DNA of 64,000 nucleotides from Candidatus Jettenia sp. AMX2 (GCA_030583665.1 CP129469.1:248001-312000), one strand, 5' to 3'; positions 44,081 to 53,780 are shown, counted from the first letter of the stretch. Numbers and translations are program-made. Notes: a model not told the origin generated them from the sequence alone.

Positions 44081-44463
44081 TAATTGTATCAAACAGCTTT
44101 CACAACTGGCTTCTTCAGGAAATTCTATAGACTCTTGATAAAAAGACATCCCCACCTCCTTTTATAATATGGTGTAACCCGTGGCGTATCTGGAAGGAAC
44201 TCTTACAGGCGGTCGCAAATGATGGTACATTTGAACTATGGGCAGAGGAAACTCATGAACTTATCCCCAGAGAGAAGTTTTATAAATTTCCTCGTTCTCC
44301 TCGTGTTGTCTGGTTGCCGGTCAGCCGCGAATATAATACGTATTTCAAGATATTTGAATCTCAGGCTGAGGAAGTGAAAGAAATTAACCTGCTTTCGGCA
44401 CTGGCTTGTTATGGAGTTGAAATTACCTCTGAGCAGATTCCGGGTTTGGAACCGCTTCTTTAG
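44077..44463 (+). pseudogene. remnant of a PglZ-like gene, N-terminal part only, with in-frame amber codon
   Basis: TTG 44077, with AGAGGAGG 8 bp upstream, opens a frame that hits TAG at 44128-44130 and then continues to TAG 44461. Read through, it gives about 127 residues: NSFHNWLLQEIL, stop, then PPPFIIWCNPWRIWKELLQA, FELWAEETHEL, PRVVWLPVSREYNTYFKIFE, SALACYGVEIT. This resembles the N-terminal section of PglZ proteins from DUF499-type clusters. The alkaline-phosphatase-like domain that defines PglZ is missing. The 3' end lies inside the 40-bp palindrome. Confidence 0.62.
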
Positions 44464-44493
44464 CTTGATATTATAATATCAAGCTAAAGAAGC
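44454..44493. repeat. perfect 40-bp palindrome across two convergent stop codons
   Basis: The sequence from GCTTCTTTAG at 44454 to CTAAAGAAGC at 44493 is its own reverse complement with no mismatch and no spacer. It contains the TAG of the PglZ-like remnant on the plus strand and the TAG of the dehydrogenase on the minus strand, both written CTTCTTTAG. There is no T-run at either side, so a terminator is not the only explanation. Confidence 0.95.
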
Positions 44494-45491
44494 ACCTCTG
44501 GATTTACACAATTTTTCGGCTTTTGTCCGTTTAATACTGCAATGATATCCTCAGCGGCCATGACAGACATCCTGGTGCGTGTTTCAACCGTAGCACTGCC
44601 GAGATGGGGCGCAAGCACAACGTTATCAAGCTCTGCCAGCCCGGGTTTCAGCCGTGGTTCATCCTCGTAGACATCCAACCCTGCCCCGGCAATAAGTTTA
44701 TTCTTCAACGCATGTACCAAAGCCACCTCATCAATTACGGACCCTCTTGCAGTATTAATGAGATAGGCTGTTTTTTTCATTAATAAAAGTTCCTTTGCAC
44801 CAATCAGGTGTTTCGTTTTTTCAGAGAGAGGGGTATGAACAGAAATGAAATCAGACTCCTTTAATAATGTTTCCAGGTCTACTCTTTTAGCACCGAGACT
44901 CTCTTCCAATACGGTATTCCTCCTGCTCTGTGTAGTATAAAGAACCTTCATATTCCATCCCTGTGACCGCACGGCCATTGCTGTTCCAATCCTTCCTGCA
45001 CCGACAATGCCTAAGGTTTTTTCCTTGATGTCACTGCCTAGCAGAAGCATGGGCGCCCAACCGCTAAATTTACCGCTACGGGTAAGTCTATCACCCTCAA
45101 CAATCCTCCGGGTTATCGAAAAAAGCAATACCCAGGCCATATCTGCCGTACTATCCGTCAGAACGCCAGGGGTATTTGTTACCACGATACCATTAGCAGT
45201 AGCAGTACTGATATCGATATTGTCATATCCCACAGCATAATTTGCAATAATTTTCAAGCCTGTTTTCCCTTTACCGCCTTGGGAGGTTTCTGCTGCCTCC
45301 TGTATCAAACGCGCATCTATTCTGTCCGAAAGCATTGTAAGCACTGCATCTCTGCCCTTCACATTTTTAAGAAGTTCATCATAGGTTAGTGATCTATCGT
45401 ATGGATTTATTTCCACTGTTTCACAAAACTTCTTCAGTGTCGTAATTCCTTCCTCAGGGATTTGCCGTGTAATGTAGATATTAAATGGCAT
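44484..45491 (-). CDS. D-2-hydroxyacid dehydrogenase (glyoxylate/hydroxypyruvate reductase type)
   Basis: The 335-residue NAD(P)-dependent enzyme has the Rossmann motif GAGRIGTAMA, then NTARGSVIDEVAL with the catalytic Arg, the catalytic Glu in DVYEDEPR and the His in APHLGSAT. The N-terminus MPFNIYITRQIPEEGI and NYAVGYDNID fit the glyoxylate reductase group. Specificity within the group is uncertain. Its last codons lie in the palindrome at 44454-44493. Confidence 0.92.
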   Translation of the reverse strand: MPFNIYITRQIPEEGITTLKKFCETVEINPYDRSLTYDELLKNVKGRDAVLTMLSDRIDARLIQEAAETSQGGKGKTGLKIIANYAVGYDNIDISTATANGIVVTNTPGVLTDSTADMAWVLLFSITRRIVEGDRLTRSGKFSGWAPMLLLGSDIKEKTLGIVGAGRIGTAMAVRSQGWNMKVLYTTQSRRNTVLEESLGAKRVDLETLLKESDFISVHTPLSEKTKHLIGAKELLLMKKTAYLINTARGSVIDEVALVHALKNKLIAGAGLDVYEDEPRLKPGLAELDNVVLAPHLGSATVETRTRMSVMAAEDIIAVLNGQKPKNCVNPEVLL

Positions 45492-45722
45492 TCACGACTC
45501 CTTTCTCTGTTATTTTGAATACTTTCCTGAACAAATCAAAAACCGGGCGAGATTTTCCCCGGAGAATTCGTTGTAGCCTGTTTTCCGTTTTCCTTAAACC
45601 TTAAAAGTTCAGGGGGTCTTAAACACGGGAAGGACGGAAGAAAAAAATAATGAGTATCTCGCTGACAACATTGACTGTCTCTATAACTGAACACTGGATG
45701 GTTAAGTGTAAAATAAAAATGA

Positions 45723-48427
45723 TTATTTTGCAATAAATTCTGAAAGCAATTCTACTTTTACGGCACATACCTTATATTCAGGGGTAAGTGCCAATATATC
45801 CTCTCCGGGACCAGTTAAAACATTCGTTGGAGTATCCGGAAAATGAAAGGACAGGAATACACTCCCTGGTCTGGATCTTGTTGTAACGAATGTTTTCACT
45901 TCTAACGAACCCCGTCTTGATGTTACCCTTACTTTATCTCCTGTTTTTATACCAAGTCGCTCAGCATCGTCCGGATGTATCTCCACAAATTCTTCAGAAC
46001 TAATCGAATGAAGTTCCGGACTCCGGAGTGACATCGAAGCATTGTTATAATGGTAGAGACGGCGCCCCGTTACCAGATAGAAAGGGTAACTGCTATCTGG
46101 CAGTTCCTCAGAAGGAGTATATAAGAGATCGTTAAACCTCCCCTTTCCTCTTGTAAAGGCATTCTTGTGCAAAATCGGGGTACCGGGTGTTTATTATCCC
46201 ATACCGGCCATACGAGCCCATCTCCTTCAAGCCGTTTGTAATCAATCCCTGCAAACTCCGGGGTAAGGTTGGCAATTTCCTTCATAATTTCACCTGGGTG
46301 ATTATAATGCAAAGGATACCCCATAGCATTAGCAATTAAACAAATAATTTCCCAATCATGCCGGGCTCCTTCTGGTAACGGAATGGCCTGGTGTAATTTC
46401 CGGACCCTCCTTTCCGCATTGGTAAAGGTGCCATCCTTTTCAAAGAAACAGCCGGCAGGAAGGACAACATGGGCTAATTCGGCCGTCTTTGTCATAAAAA
46501 TTTCCTGGACAATAAGAAATTCAAGTTTTTTTATAGCCTCTGCAACATAACTGATATTAGCCTGTGTTGTTGCAGGATCATACCCGATTATATACATTGC
46601 TTTTAAATTCCCTGCCAGGGCTTCTCTGTACATTTGAGGTTCTTTTAGCCCAGGCTTAACAGGAAGCTGGCAATTCCATGCCTCTGAAAATTTTTTATGA
46701 ACATCCGGATCATCTACTTTTTGATAACAGGTATAAACATCCGGTAATGCACCCATGTCGCAAGAACCCTGAACATTATTTTGTCCACGGAGAGGATTAA
46801 TACCTGTATTAGGCCGGCCAATGTTCCCGGTAACTAAAGCCAAATTTGCAAGAGACATAACACCATGCGAGCCAGCCTTATGCTCAGTCATTCCCAGTCC
46901 ATAAACAATCATTCCTTTCTTTGTACCGGCATAAATTCTGGCAGCCTTAATAATATCTTCCCCTGGAACTCCAGTAATCTCTTCTACTCTTTCAGGTGTA
47001 TACTCATCTACTACTTGCCGCAGCATATCTATATTTTCTGTACGCTGTTGAATAAATTCCTTATTTTCCAGTCCCTCTTTTAAGATAACATGGAGCAAAC
47101 CATTTATAAGGGCAACATTAGTACCAGGTTTTAACCGTAGCCATACTGATGAATGCTGGACGAGTTCTATTTCACGCGGGTCGATTACAATGAGTTTAGC
47201 TTTATTATACCGTACCGCCTTCTTAATCTTCAAGGCTGCAACAGGATGTGCCTCAGTAGTATTAGAACCACTAACGATAAGTACTTCTGCACCTTCAATA
47301 TCAGCAAGGGAATTTGTAGCTGCTCCGCTCCCCAATGCAGCTCTAAGGCCGGTAACAGAAGGAGCGTGGCATACACGGGCACAGTTATCCATATTATTGG
47401 TTCCCATTACTGCACGGGTAAACTTTTGGGCTAAATAGTTTTCTTCGTTTGTACCCCTGGAAGAGCTGAGACATCCAAAAGCATCCACACCGTATTTCTG
47501 CTTGATTTCCATCAATTTCCCGGCCACTATACTTACCGCTTCCTCCCAGCTTACCTCCCTGAACGGCTGATCAATCCGATCGCGAACCAAAGGCGATTTT
47601 AACCGGTCAGGACTTCTGTAAAACTTAAATCCATAGCGCCCTTTTGCACACAAGCTGCCATAATTCGGGGGTGAATATGTATCTGCCGTTACCTTCAGAA
47701 TTTCGTTTTGTTTAACATGAAACACTATGCTGCATCCCACACCACAGTAGCAACAAACCGAACGTATCTTTTTGGTCTCCCATGGACGTCCTTTTTTTAT
47801 GGCAGGTTTATCCATAAGGGCGCCAACAGGACAAACGGAAACACAGTGCCCGCAAAATACGCATCCGGAATCTTTTAATGATTTTCCAAAGGCAGTTGTA
47901 ACTGAGGTCTGCATCCCGCGGTTTGAAAATGTCCAAATATGCTGGTCCTGAACCTCATCACAAATCCTGACACACTTTCCACAGAGAATACATTTATTCA
48001 TATCCCGATAGATCGCAGGGTCTGAATCATCAGGTTTTGACGGTGGATTACCATCTCCAAATCTTGAGGTATTTACCCTGTATTCATACATAAGATTTTG
48101 CAGCTTACATTCTCCTGTCTTATCACAGGTCAAACAATCATTAGGATGATTAGACCAAATAAGTTCCAGATTAACTTTTCGCGCATGTATTACTGATTCA
48201 CTCCGGGTTGAAACCTGCATGCCTTCCGATACAGGAGTTGTACAGGAGGCTGCAAGAGATCGCAAACCATTTACCTCCACTACACACATACGACAAGCAC
48301 CAGAAGGATCTAAACGCGGATCATGACACAAAGTAGGAATATGGATTCCGGCTTTTTGGGACGCTTGCAGAATTGTTGTGGAAGACTCTACGTTGACCTT
48401 TTTTCCATCGATTACTAAAGAAACCAT
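45723..48427 (-). CDS. fdhA: NAD-type formate dehydrogenase alpha subunit, interrupted by one frameshift
   Basis: Mo-bisPGD formate dehydrogenase. The N-terminal NuoG-like part carries a [2Fe-2S] site (CHDPRLDPSGACRMC) and ferredoxin clusters (CILCGKCVRIC, CVFCGHCVSVCPVG). Then come CCYCGVGCS with its [4Fe-4S] cluster and the catalytic Cys in NCARVCHAPS (not Sec). The frame breaks near 46181-46187, where the plus strand reads GGGGTACCGGG; one added base restores HPGTPILHKNAF and joins 46170-45723 (YLVTGRRLYHYN, the cofactor-cap domain). The span 48427-45723 is 2705 bp, one short of a whole number of codons. ATG 48427 has GGAGA upstream. No beta/gamma or accessory fdhD gene is adjacent. Confidence 0.9.
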
Positions 48428-48483
48428 GATTACATTCTCCATCTAAGAATATATTTATTGAAAAAAAATAAATTTCATTAATT

Positions 48484-48495
48484 CTTAACGTTAAG
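48484..48495. promoter_or_regulatory. 12-bp palindrome upstream of fdhA
   Basis: CTTAACGTTAAG is a perfect dyad about 60 bp before the fdhA start, a position suited to an operator. The rest of the 48428-48790 gap shows no gene. Confidence 0.25.
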
Positions 48496-48790
48496 ACAAA
48501 ATTATCCAATCAACTATTGGAAGTGTGGCGGTATCTTTCTCTTATGAATGGTATTGGAATGGATAAGGCCGGATAGTGAATGCACAGGGTAAAAGAACCC
48601 TTATGATTTTAAGGATTGCACTAAAGAAAGGCTGTAAAAGAGTCCGTACCTTCTCCATTTAATCAGGGAATGGCACCGCCACCTCAGTAAGTGCACTCAC
48701 CCATACGTGAGTAATAGGTTGTTTTCCCGGATCATGGGTTGGACTCCAAAAATAAATGCAGGATAGGTTGCCCGCGGCAACAACTAAAAT

Positions 48791-49834
48791 TTATGCATGA
48801 TTATGGTTGTGATTATTGCGCTCATTGTTGACCTTGCACTCGCAGCCAAATTGAATAACTGTATGGCCAATTTTGAACTTCTCATTTAAAACATGGTTAA
48901 TCTCTTTCGAAAGCCTTGTAGTCTCGCTGATCATCATATCTTTTGTATCAATATGAGCACTCATAGAATACATACCCGATGTTATCGTCCAGACGTGCAT
49001 ATCATGTACGCTGTCAATACCGGGGATCTGTTTAAGACTTGCAACCACCTTGTCTATATCAATATCTTTCGGAGTTGCCTCCAGCAGTATATCGACAGAT
49101 TCCATAATTAATTTATAGGCCCAGACAAGAATAAGTATACATAAGAGAACACTGATGAGAGGGTCGACAATATACCAGTCGGTATAATGGATAATAACGG
49201 CCCCTGCTATCACACCTACAGAAGAAATAGTATCTCCAAGTAAATGCATAATTACCGACTTAATGTTCAAACTATGTCCATGTTCACTGCCCCCACTCAT
49301 GAGAATATATGCACACACAATATTAGCAGTTAAACCAACAGCTGCTACAATAAACATCATACCGCTATCAATGACCTCTGGGTGCTTAAAGCGGTGATAG
49401 GCCTCATAGAATATCCAGAGGGTAATTGCAAAAAGGGCTATACCATTAAATAATGCCGCCAGTATCTCTAAACGGTAAAAGCCATATGTTTTTTTAAGGG
49501 TTGGCGGCATGCCTGCGAATACTAAGGCAAACAGACTCACTAACAGGGCAAATATATGGGTAAGCATATGTGCTGCATCACTTAGCAGGGCAAGACTGTT
49601 TGTAACAATACCGCCAATGACCTCAACAATAAAGATACCGCCTGTTATAACACTTACCAGGATCAATTTCTTCCGCTCATGGGCCCTGTACACGTGTTTA
49701 TGCCCATGTTCATCCTGGATTTTATAATAGTCTATACTATGAATATGTTCGATGGTTCCTCTCCTGCTTGAAACGTATGAAATTGCAAACTTACTATATC
49801 TTATTATCCTAAAATTATAAAGAAAAGAAAACAA
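48791..49834 (-). CDS. cation diffusion facilitator (CzcD/ZitB-type zinc exporter)
   Basis: The protein has six membrane helices with the zinc-site residues in LLSDAAHMLTH (helix 2) and HLLGDTISS (helix 5), plus a cytoplasmic C-terminal domain (IPGIDSVHDMHVWTITSGM). His-rich ends (EHGHKH near the N-terminus, HNHNHNHA at the end) are typical. The start is unclear: ATG 49834 gives 347 residues with an unusual 40-residue lead, whereas AGGAGAGG near 49758 is followed by no ATG or GTG. Single gene, divergent from parA. Confidence 0.9.
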   Translation of the reverse strand: MFSFLYNFRIIRYSKFAISYVSSRRGTIEHIHSIDYYKIQDEHGHKHVYRAHERKKLILVSVITGGIFIVEVIGGIVTNSLALLSDAAHMLTHIFALLVSLFALVFAGMPPTLKKTYGFYRLEILAALFNGIALFAITLWIFYEAYHRFKHPEVIDSGMMFIVAAVGLTANIVCAYILMSGGSEHGHSLNIKSVIMHLLGDTISSVGVIAGAVIIHYTDWYIVDPLISVLLCILILVWAYKLIMESVDILLEATPKDIDIDKVVASLKQIPGIDSVHDMHVWTITSGMYSMSAHIDTKDMMISETTRLSKEINHVLNEKFKIGHTVIQFGCECKVNNERNNHNHNHA

Positions 49835-49978
49835 ATTCTTTTTCTAAAAAACAATGGATTCCGGTCAGGACCTGAATGAAAGATTACCATGAACTTATGT
49901 TGTTGCGGACAGAGATTGATTTTCGCTTGACCCGGCCTCAATTCCATTGTAATATTCGGCATAAAAAAGGAACCTGAT

Positions 49979-50986
49979 ATGGGGAAAATTATTTCTTTTA
50001 TTAACTATAAAGGCGGGGTTGGCAAAACAACCAGTACGTATCATATTGGGTGCGCCTTAGCCCTCTACCATAATAAAAAAGTATTGCTGATCGATACAGA
50101 CCCCCAAGCGAACTTAACCTTTCTCTGTGCAATACCGGAACAATGGGAAGTATTTAAAAGGGTGCACGGAACTATCGCAAAGCTTTTTGAATTCTATTTA
50201 AAAGACAACTTAGATCATTTTACTGCCGGGGAAATCATATGGAAATCACCTGTCAGACAGGCTGCAAAAGAAGCAGTGTCAAATCTTGACCTGATTCCGT
50301 CTGATATTGAATTGCTGGGCATTGACATTGATCTTGCTGCAAAAACAAAAATGAAAAACGAGACAGGTTTTTATCAGGAGCAGTTTCACATTTTCCGTAA
50401 AATGGTCAGGAAGATTAGATATGAATTTGGTATGAACACACCACGCGATATAAGAGACGCTTATTTTTATATTCAGCAGCGCCATGTCCTCAAGGGAATA
50501 ATTGACATAATAAAAGAGGCCTACGATTACATACTTATTGATTGTCCTCCAAATCTGTATCTTGTAACCCAGAATTCATTATTTGCGAGTGATTATTACC
50601 TGATAACGACTATTCCGGATCACCTGTCAACAATTGGAATAAGTATCCTTGTTAATAAAATTAACGACCTGAATAATGCTATGGTACAACAACAGCGTGC
50701 TGTAAATACTGCCAGAAGATCTGTTGTTCTCAAGGGGTTGTTATTTACAATGGTTCGTAAAGCAGGTCCAAGTGTTATTGGTAGCTATAACGAAAGAATG
50801 TATTCGCTCCAACAAGAGTATGATGATTTGTGCTTCAAAAATTATATCTCATTGGGGGCTGGTTACAATGAAGCTGCTGCACGGGCACTGCCGGTTTTTC
50901 TTCTGAAAGACAGCAATTCTGTCCGGGTAGCAGAAGAATATAAAGAGGTAACAGAAGAATTTTTACAAAAAATGAACGGTGATTGA
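49979..50986 (+). CDS. parA: ParA/Soj-type partition ATPase
   Basis: The 335-residue protein has the deviant Walker A YKGGVGKTTSTYHIG (residues 10-24), LIDTDPQANLTFL and the Walker B-like YILIDCPPNLYLVTQNSL. An insert of about 100 residues between the first two motifs, including GMNTPRDIRDAYFYIQQRH, makes it longer than chromosomal Soj. AAGGAACC precedes ATG. Paired with a small downstream gene but no ParB; it may be a plasmid-type or stand-alone positioning ATPase. Confidence 0.87.
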   Translation: MGKIISFINYKGGVGKTTSTYHIGCALALYHNKKVLLIDTDPQANLTFLCAIPEQWEVFKRVHGTIAKLFEFYLKDNLDHFTAGEIIWKSPVRQAAKEAVSNLDLIPSDIELLGIDIDLAAKTKMKNETGFYQEQFHIFRKMVRKIRYEFGMNTPRDIRDAYFYIQQRHVLKGIIDIIKEAYDYILIDCPPNLYLVTQNSLFASDYYLITTIPDHLSTIGISILVNKINDLNNAMVQQQRAVNTARRSVVLKGLLFTMVRKAGPSVIGSYNERMYSLQQEYDDLCFKNYISLGAGYNEAAARALPVFLLKDSNSVRVAEEYKEVTEEFLQKMNGD

Positions 50987-50988
50987 TT

Positions 50989-51498
50989 ATGGCAAAGAAG
51001 AGATATAATCTGACCGAAATCCTTGCTAAAATAAAAGAATCACTTTCTCTGCTGCCCGGAGAGGAAGAAAAAGAAGAGATGACACAAAGTATTCAGGGTA
51101 TAATACAAGAACTTAAATTACTGCAGGAACGCATTGCCCGTTTCCCTCTTGAATCAGATAAAGAACGAATATCCGGCGCAACCCATGTTTTAGTATCATT
51201 TTTTGATTCCTTAAAAGACAATCCCATTCTTGCAGGGATTCTCCTCCCGCAAAAAACAAAATCCAGAAAACAAAAGAGTGAAGCTGTTGATGTGAATGCT
51301 TTACAACAGCAGATAGAGATGTTGCCAACGGAAAAGATACTTGAAGAACTTGCAAAACACAAAAAAGACACCCTTATTGCATTATCTGCAAAAATGAATA
51401 TAACAGCAAATAAAAAACTCACAAAAGAGGCCCTGGCAGACAGGATTTTCAAATTAGGATACGCAAACAAGAGAGGATACGATCTGTTGAAAGGATAA
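50989..51498 (+). CDS. small protein paired with ParA, unknown function
   Basis: The 169-residue protein is Lys/Glu rich. It has a helical N-terminus (LTEILAKIKESLSLLPGEEE), a middle linker (PQKTKSRKQKSEA) and a C-terminal part (LAKHKKDTLIALSAKMNITA, LTKEALADRIFKLGYANKRG) reminiscent of SAP/Rho-N type nucleic-acid-binding motifs. It starts 2 bp after parA. It could be the cargo adaptor or DNA-binding partner of ParA, but it shows no ParB motifs. Confidence 0.7.
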   Translation: MAKKRYNLTEILAKIKESLSLLPGEEEKEEMTQSIQGIIQELKLLQERIARFPLESDKERISGATHVLVSFFDSLKDNPILAGILLPQKTKSRKQKSEAVDVNALQQQIEMLPTEKILEELAKHKKDTLIALSAKMNITANKKLTKEALADRIFKLGYANKRGYDLLKG

Positions 51499-51789
51499 GG
51501 CTATTTTACCGCATTTCTCTAAATGTAACACTTTGGCATTTTTGAAAATATAGCCAAAAGCTTCTGTCTTTCTAAAAATACCGGATAAATTTCTGGTGTT
51601 TATTGGATTAAGTACCGAAAACCTGGCTTGTTTTACGATAACACCGCAGGGGTAAAATATAAATGATTAAAACTTATGATAAGAAAGATGAAATTATTTT
51701 ATCTCATGGGAAATTATTGTATAATAAATTTAATTGTTCATAATTAATGAAGCTCTGACAATAATTAGCAAAGGGTGGAATATTCAAGG

Positions 51790-53013
51790 ATGAAATTATT
51801 AATCCCATCAGCTGATACGCCGGTTTCTTTTTCTGATGTTTTCAATGGTTTTTTATTTTCTTTTAGTCCATCACTTGAAGCCTTTGGGTCAGTTGTAAAG
51901 TCTTATACAAATAAAAAGTATTGTTTTTTTACCAACTCAGGTACCACTGCTTTTTATGTTATCCTGAGAGCGTTAAGAAGACTTTCGGGAAAAACAGAAG
52001 TAATCATTCCTGCGTATACTGCCCCTTCTTTAATCCCACCGATAAAAAGGGCTGGATTAAAACCTGTTTTATGTGATATTTCTCTCAAGACCTTTACGAT
52101 AGATATTCCATCCATTGCTAAATACATAAACGAAAACACCCTGTGTATTATGCCGGTACATCAGTTTGGATTACCTGTGAATATGGAAGCTGTTATGAAT
52201 ATTGCACAACAAAGGGCGTTATACGTGGTTGAGAATGCAGCCCCTTCATTCGGCACAACAATGAATAAACGTCCCGCAGGCACTTTTGGTGATATAGGTT
52301 TTTACAGCTTTAACAGAGGTAAAAACCTTTCTACATTTTCGGGTGGATGTATCATTACTGATGCAGAGGAGATTGCCAGAGCAATCGAAACAGAATGCTC
52401 CTGGCTGCCGGATCCGGGGTTTACCGTAAGGGTAAAAAACGTATTCAAATCACTTGTGTTAACCCTTGCGACACGTCCGTTCTTCTATACCTTATTTTAT
52501 TACCCAATTTCTCAATGGAAACATGGCAATCTGCATACAAACTTTGACAGTTTCAGGTATACAGAATTCCAGGCAGGCATTGGGAACGCATTATTTAAAC
52601 ATGCCCCTAGAAATTTTAACAAGCGATATGATCATGGTCTGTTTTTATTAGAGATGCTTAGTGGGGTAAAAGGAGTCAGGTTACCGGAATTAATTCCGGA
52701 TGCTGTACCTGTATTCAATCAATTTCCTGTCTTATTCGATACAATACGCATGAGAGAAAATTTTTTAAGGAAAATTAATACATCGGGTATTGAAAGTACG
52801 GTTCTTTATTCTGACCCGGTTCATAAAATCTATGACTTGGGATACGATACCAGCAAAGATCCTTTCCCGAATGCTACTTATTTTTCCCGAAGATTGTTAT
52901 TGATTCCCACTCACCCCATGATGGATATCGAAAAATTATCTACTGTTGTTACTATTATAAAAACAGGCTTGGAAGAACTTACGAATGGGCTGATTTTTCC
53001 GTCTCAGTTATAA
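51790..53013 (+). CDS. DegT/DnrJ/EryC1-family PLP aminotransferase
   Basis: The 407-residue protein (ATG 51790; GTG 51775 also possible) has the sugar-aminotransferase pattern YCFFTNSGTTAFYVILRAL, VIIPAYTAPSLIPPIKRAGL, VVENAAPSFGT and the PLP lysine in FYSFNRGKNLSTFSGG. Members transfer amino groups to nucleotide-sugar ketones for glycans. No other sugar genes surround it. A possible -10 TATAAT is at 51720-51725 in the otherwise featureless 51499-51789 gap. Confidence 0.85.
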   Translation: MKLLIPSADTPVSFSDVFNGFLFSFSPSLEAFGSVVKSYTNKKYCFFTNSGTTAFYVILRALRRLSGKTEVIIPAYTAPSLIPPIKRAGLKPVLCDISLKTFTIDIPSIAKYINENTLCIMPVHQFGLPVNMEAVMNIAQQRALYVVENAAPSFGTTMNKRPAGTFGDIGFYSFNRGKNLSTFSGGCIITDAEEIARAIETECSWLPDPGFTVRVKNVFKSLVLTLATRPFFYTLFYYPISQWKHGNLHTNFDSFRYTEFQAGIGNALFKHAPRNFNKRYDHGLFLLEMLSGVKGVRLPELIPDAVPVFNQFPVLFDTIRMRENFLRKINTSGIESTVLYSDPVHKIYDLGYDTSKDPFPNATYFSRRLLLIPTHPMMDIEKLSTVVTIIKTGLEELTNGLIFPSQL

Positions 53014-53221
53014 GGTGACATCGTAAAGACAATTACTTCTTACATATTCGTGTATTTGAAAGAGAAAATATTCATGGTATAATAATTTTAAGATGCTTCC
53101 GGTAATGTGCCTGAAAAAATAGCAAATCTATTCATTCCTTAAAGACATATTCCCGCAATATAAATTATGCAGAAAGTTACTTTGGAAAATACGGGGTTAT
53201 GTTCCTTTTGAGATAGTACCG

Positions 53222-53443
53222 GTGAGTGAAAAACCAAAACCTTCGATCCGATTAGTAATTGCCCGTTTCTTTTTTCTTATAGCAGTTTTACTGAATATAC
53301 TTTTACCGCTTTACTGGCAAGACACACCGGAGATCATTAAACATCTGCTGCTTGTCTTTAGCGCTATAATGTGCGTTCACATTATTGAATATGCATATCT
53401 TTGGTGGGAAATTCTTTTGAGATCCCCGAAGACCATTTCATGA
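53222..53443 (+). CDS. small two-helix membrane protein, unknown
   Basis: The 73-residue product starts at GTG 53222 and has two hydrophobic helices (about 10-30 and 40-62) with short charged ends. No strong ribosome site is seen and no family is recognised. The amino-acid composition is coherent for a membrane protein, so I keep it at moderate confidence. Confidence 0.45.
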   Translation: MSEKPKPSIRLVIARFFFLIAVLLNILLPLYWQDTPEIIKHLLLVFSAIMCVHIIEYAYLWWEILLRSPKTIS

Positions 53444-53560
53444 AACTATGGCTTACCTCAGACCTGGATTTATTCCATTTTTCATTTCCTATCGGCAGAA
53501 ATAATTCATATAATTATCAGCCTAGTGTATCGTTCTACAAATATGTTTACATATGTTATT

Positions 53561-53671
53561 GTCATTGCGAGCGACAGCGAAGCAATCTTAAGGCTTTATG
53601 AAATAAGAGATTGCGGAGCTTGTTCCGAGCCTGCTTAGAGATTGCTTCGTCGCTTCGCTCCTCGTAATGAC
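53561..53671. repeat. MITE/REP-like inverted repeat element
   Basis: The left end GTCATTGCGAGCGACAGCG and right end (reverse complement GTCATTACGAGGAGCGAAGC) form long imperfect terminal inverted repeats around a 50-bp centre. The GTCATTGCGAG...GAAGCAATC wording is a well-known interspersed intergenic repeat in many bacterial genomes. It lies in the 53444-53780 gap upstream of the Amt-kinase gene, which has no gene of its own. Confidence 0.75.
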
Positions 53672-53691
53672 GGACGAAAAATTTCAGCGAC

Positions 53692-53733
53692 CTTACAATG
53701 ACAGGCGAGGAATCTCCACTCCTTGCAATGACA
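53692..53733. repeat. degenerate partial copy of the same repeat
   Basis: TTACAATGACAGGCGAGGAA followed by CTCCACTCCTTGCAATGACA forms a second, shorter inverted pair directly after the first element and shares its CAATGAC ends. Confidence 0.55.
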
Positions 53734-53780
53734 TTCGTTTTTGTATAGGTTTTATGAAACGTTGTACTAGGTATCTATAG

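Noticed and set aside
44128-44130. Amber codon as pyrrolysine or programmed read-through
   Set aside because: The gene is also truncated at its 3' end and no pyl genes are seen; decay is simpler.
44081-44463. DarT toxin gene downstream of the DarG-like gene
   Set aside because: The translated sequence resembles the PglZ N-terminus and has none of the DUF4433 motifs.
46181-48427. Possible selenocysteine in formate dehydrogenase
   Set aside because: The catalytic position is a normal Cys codon (NCARVCHAPS), and the frame break is an indel, not an in-frame TGA.
53561-53733. Insertion sequence upstream of the Amt-kinase
   Set aside because: No transposase frame; the element is a short non-coding inverted repeat.
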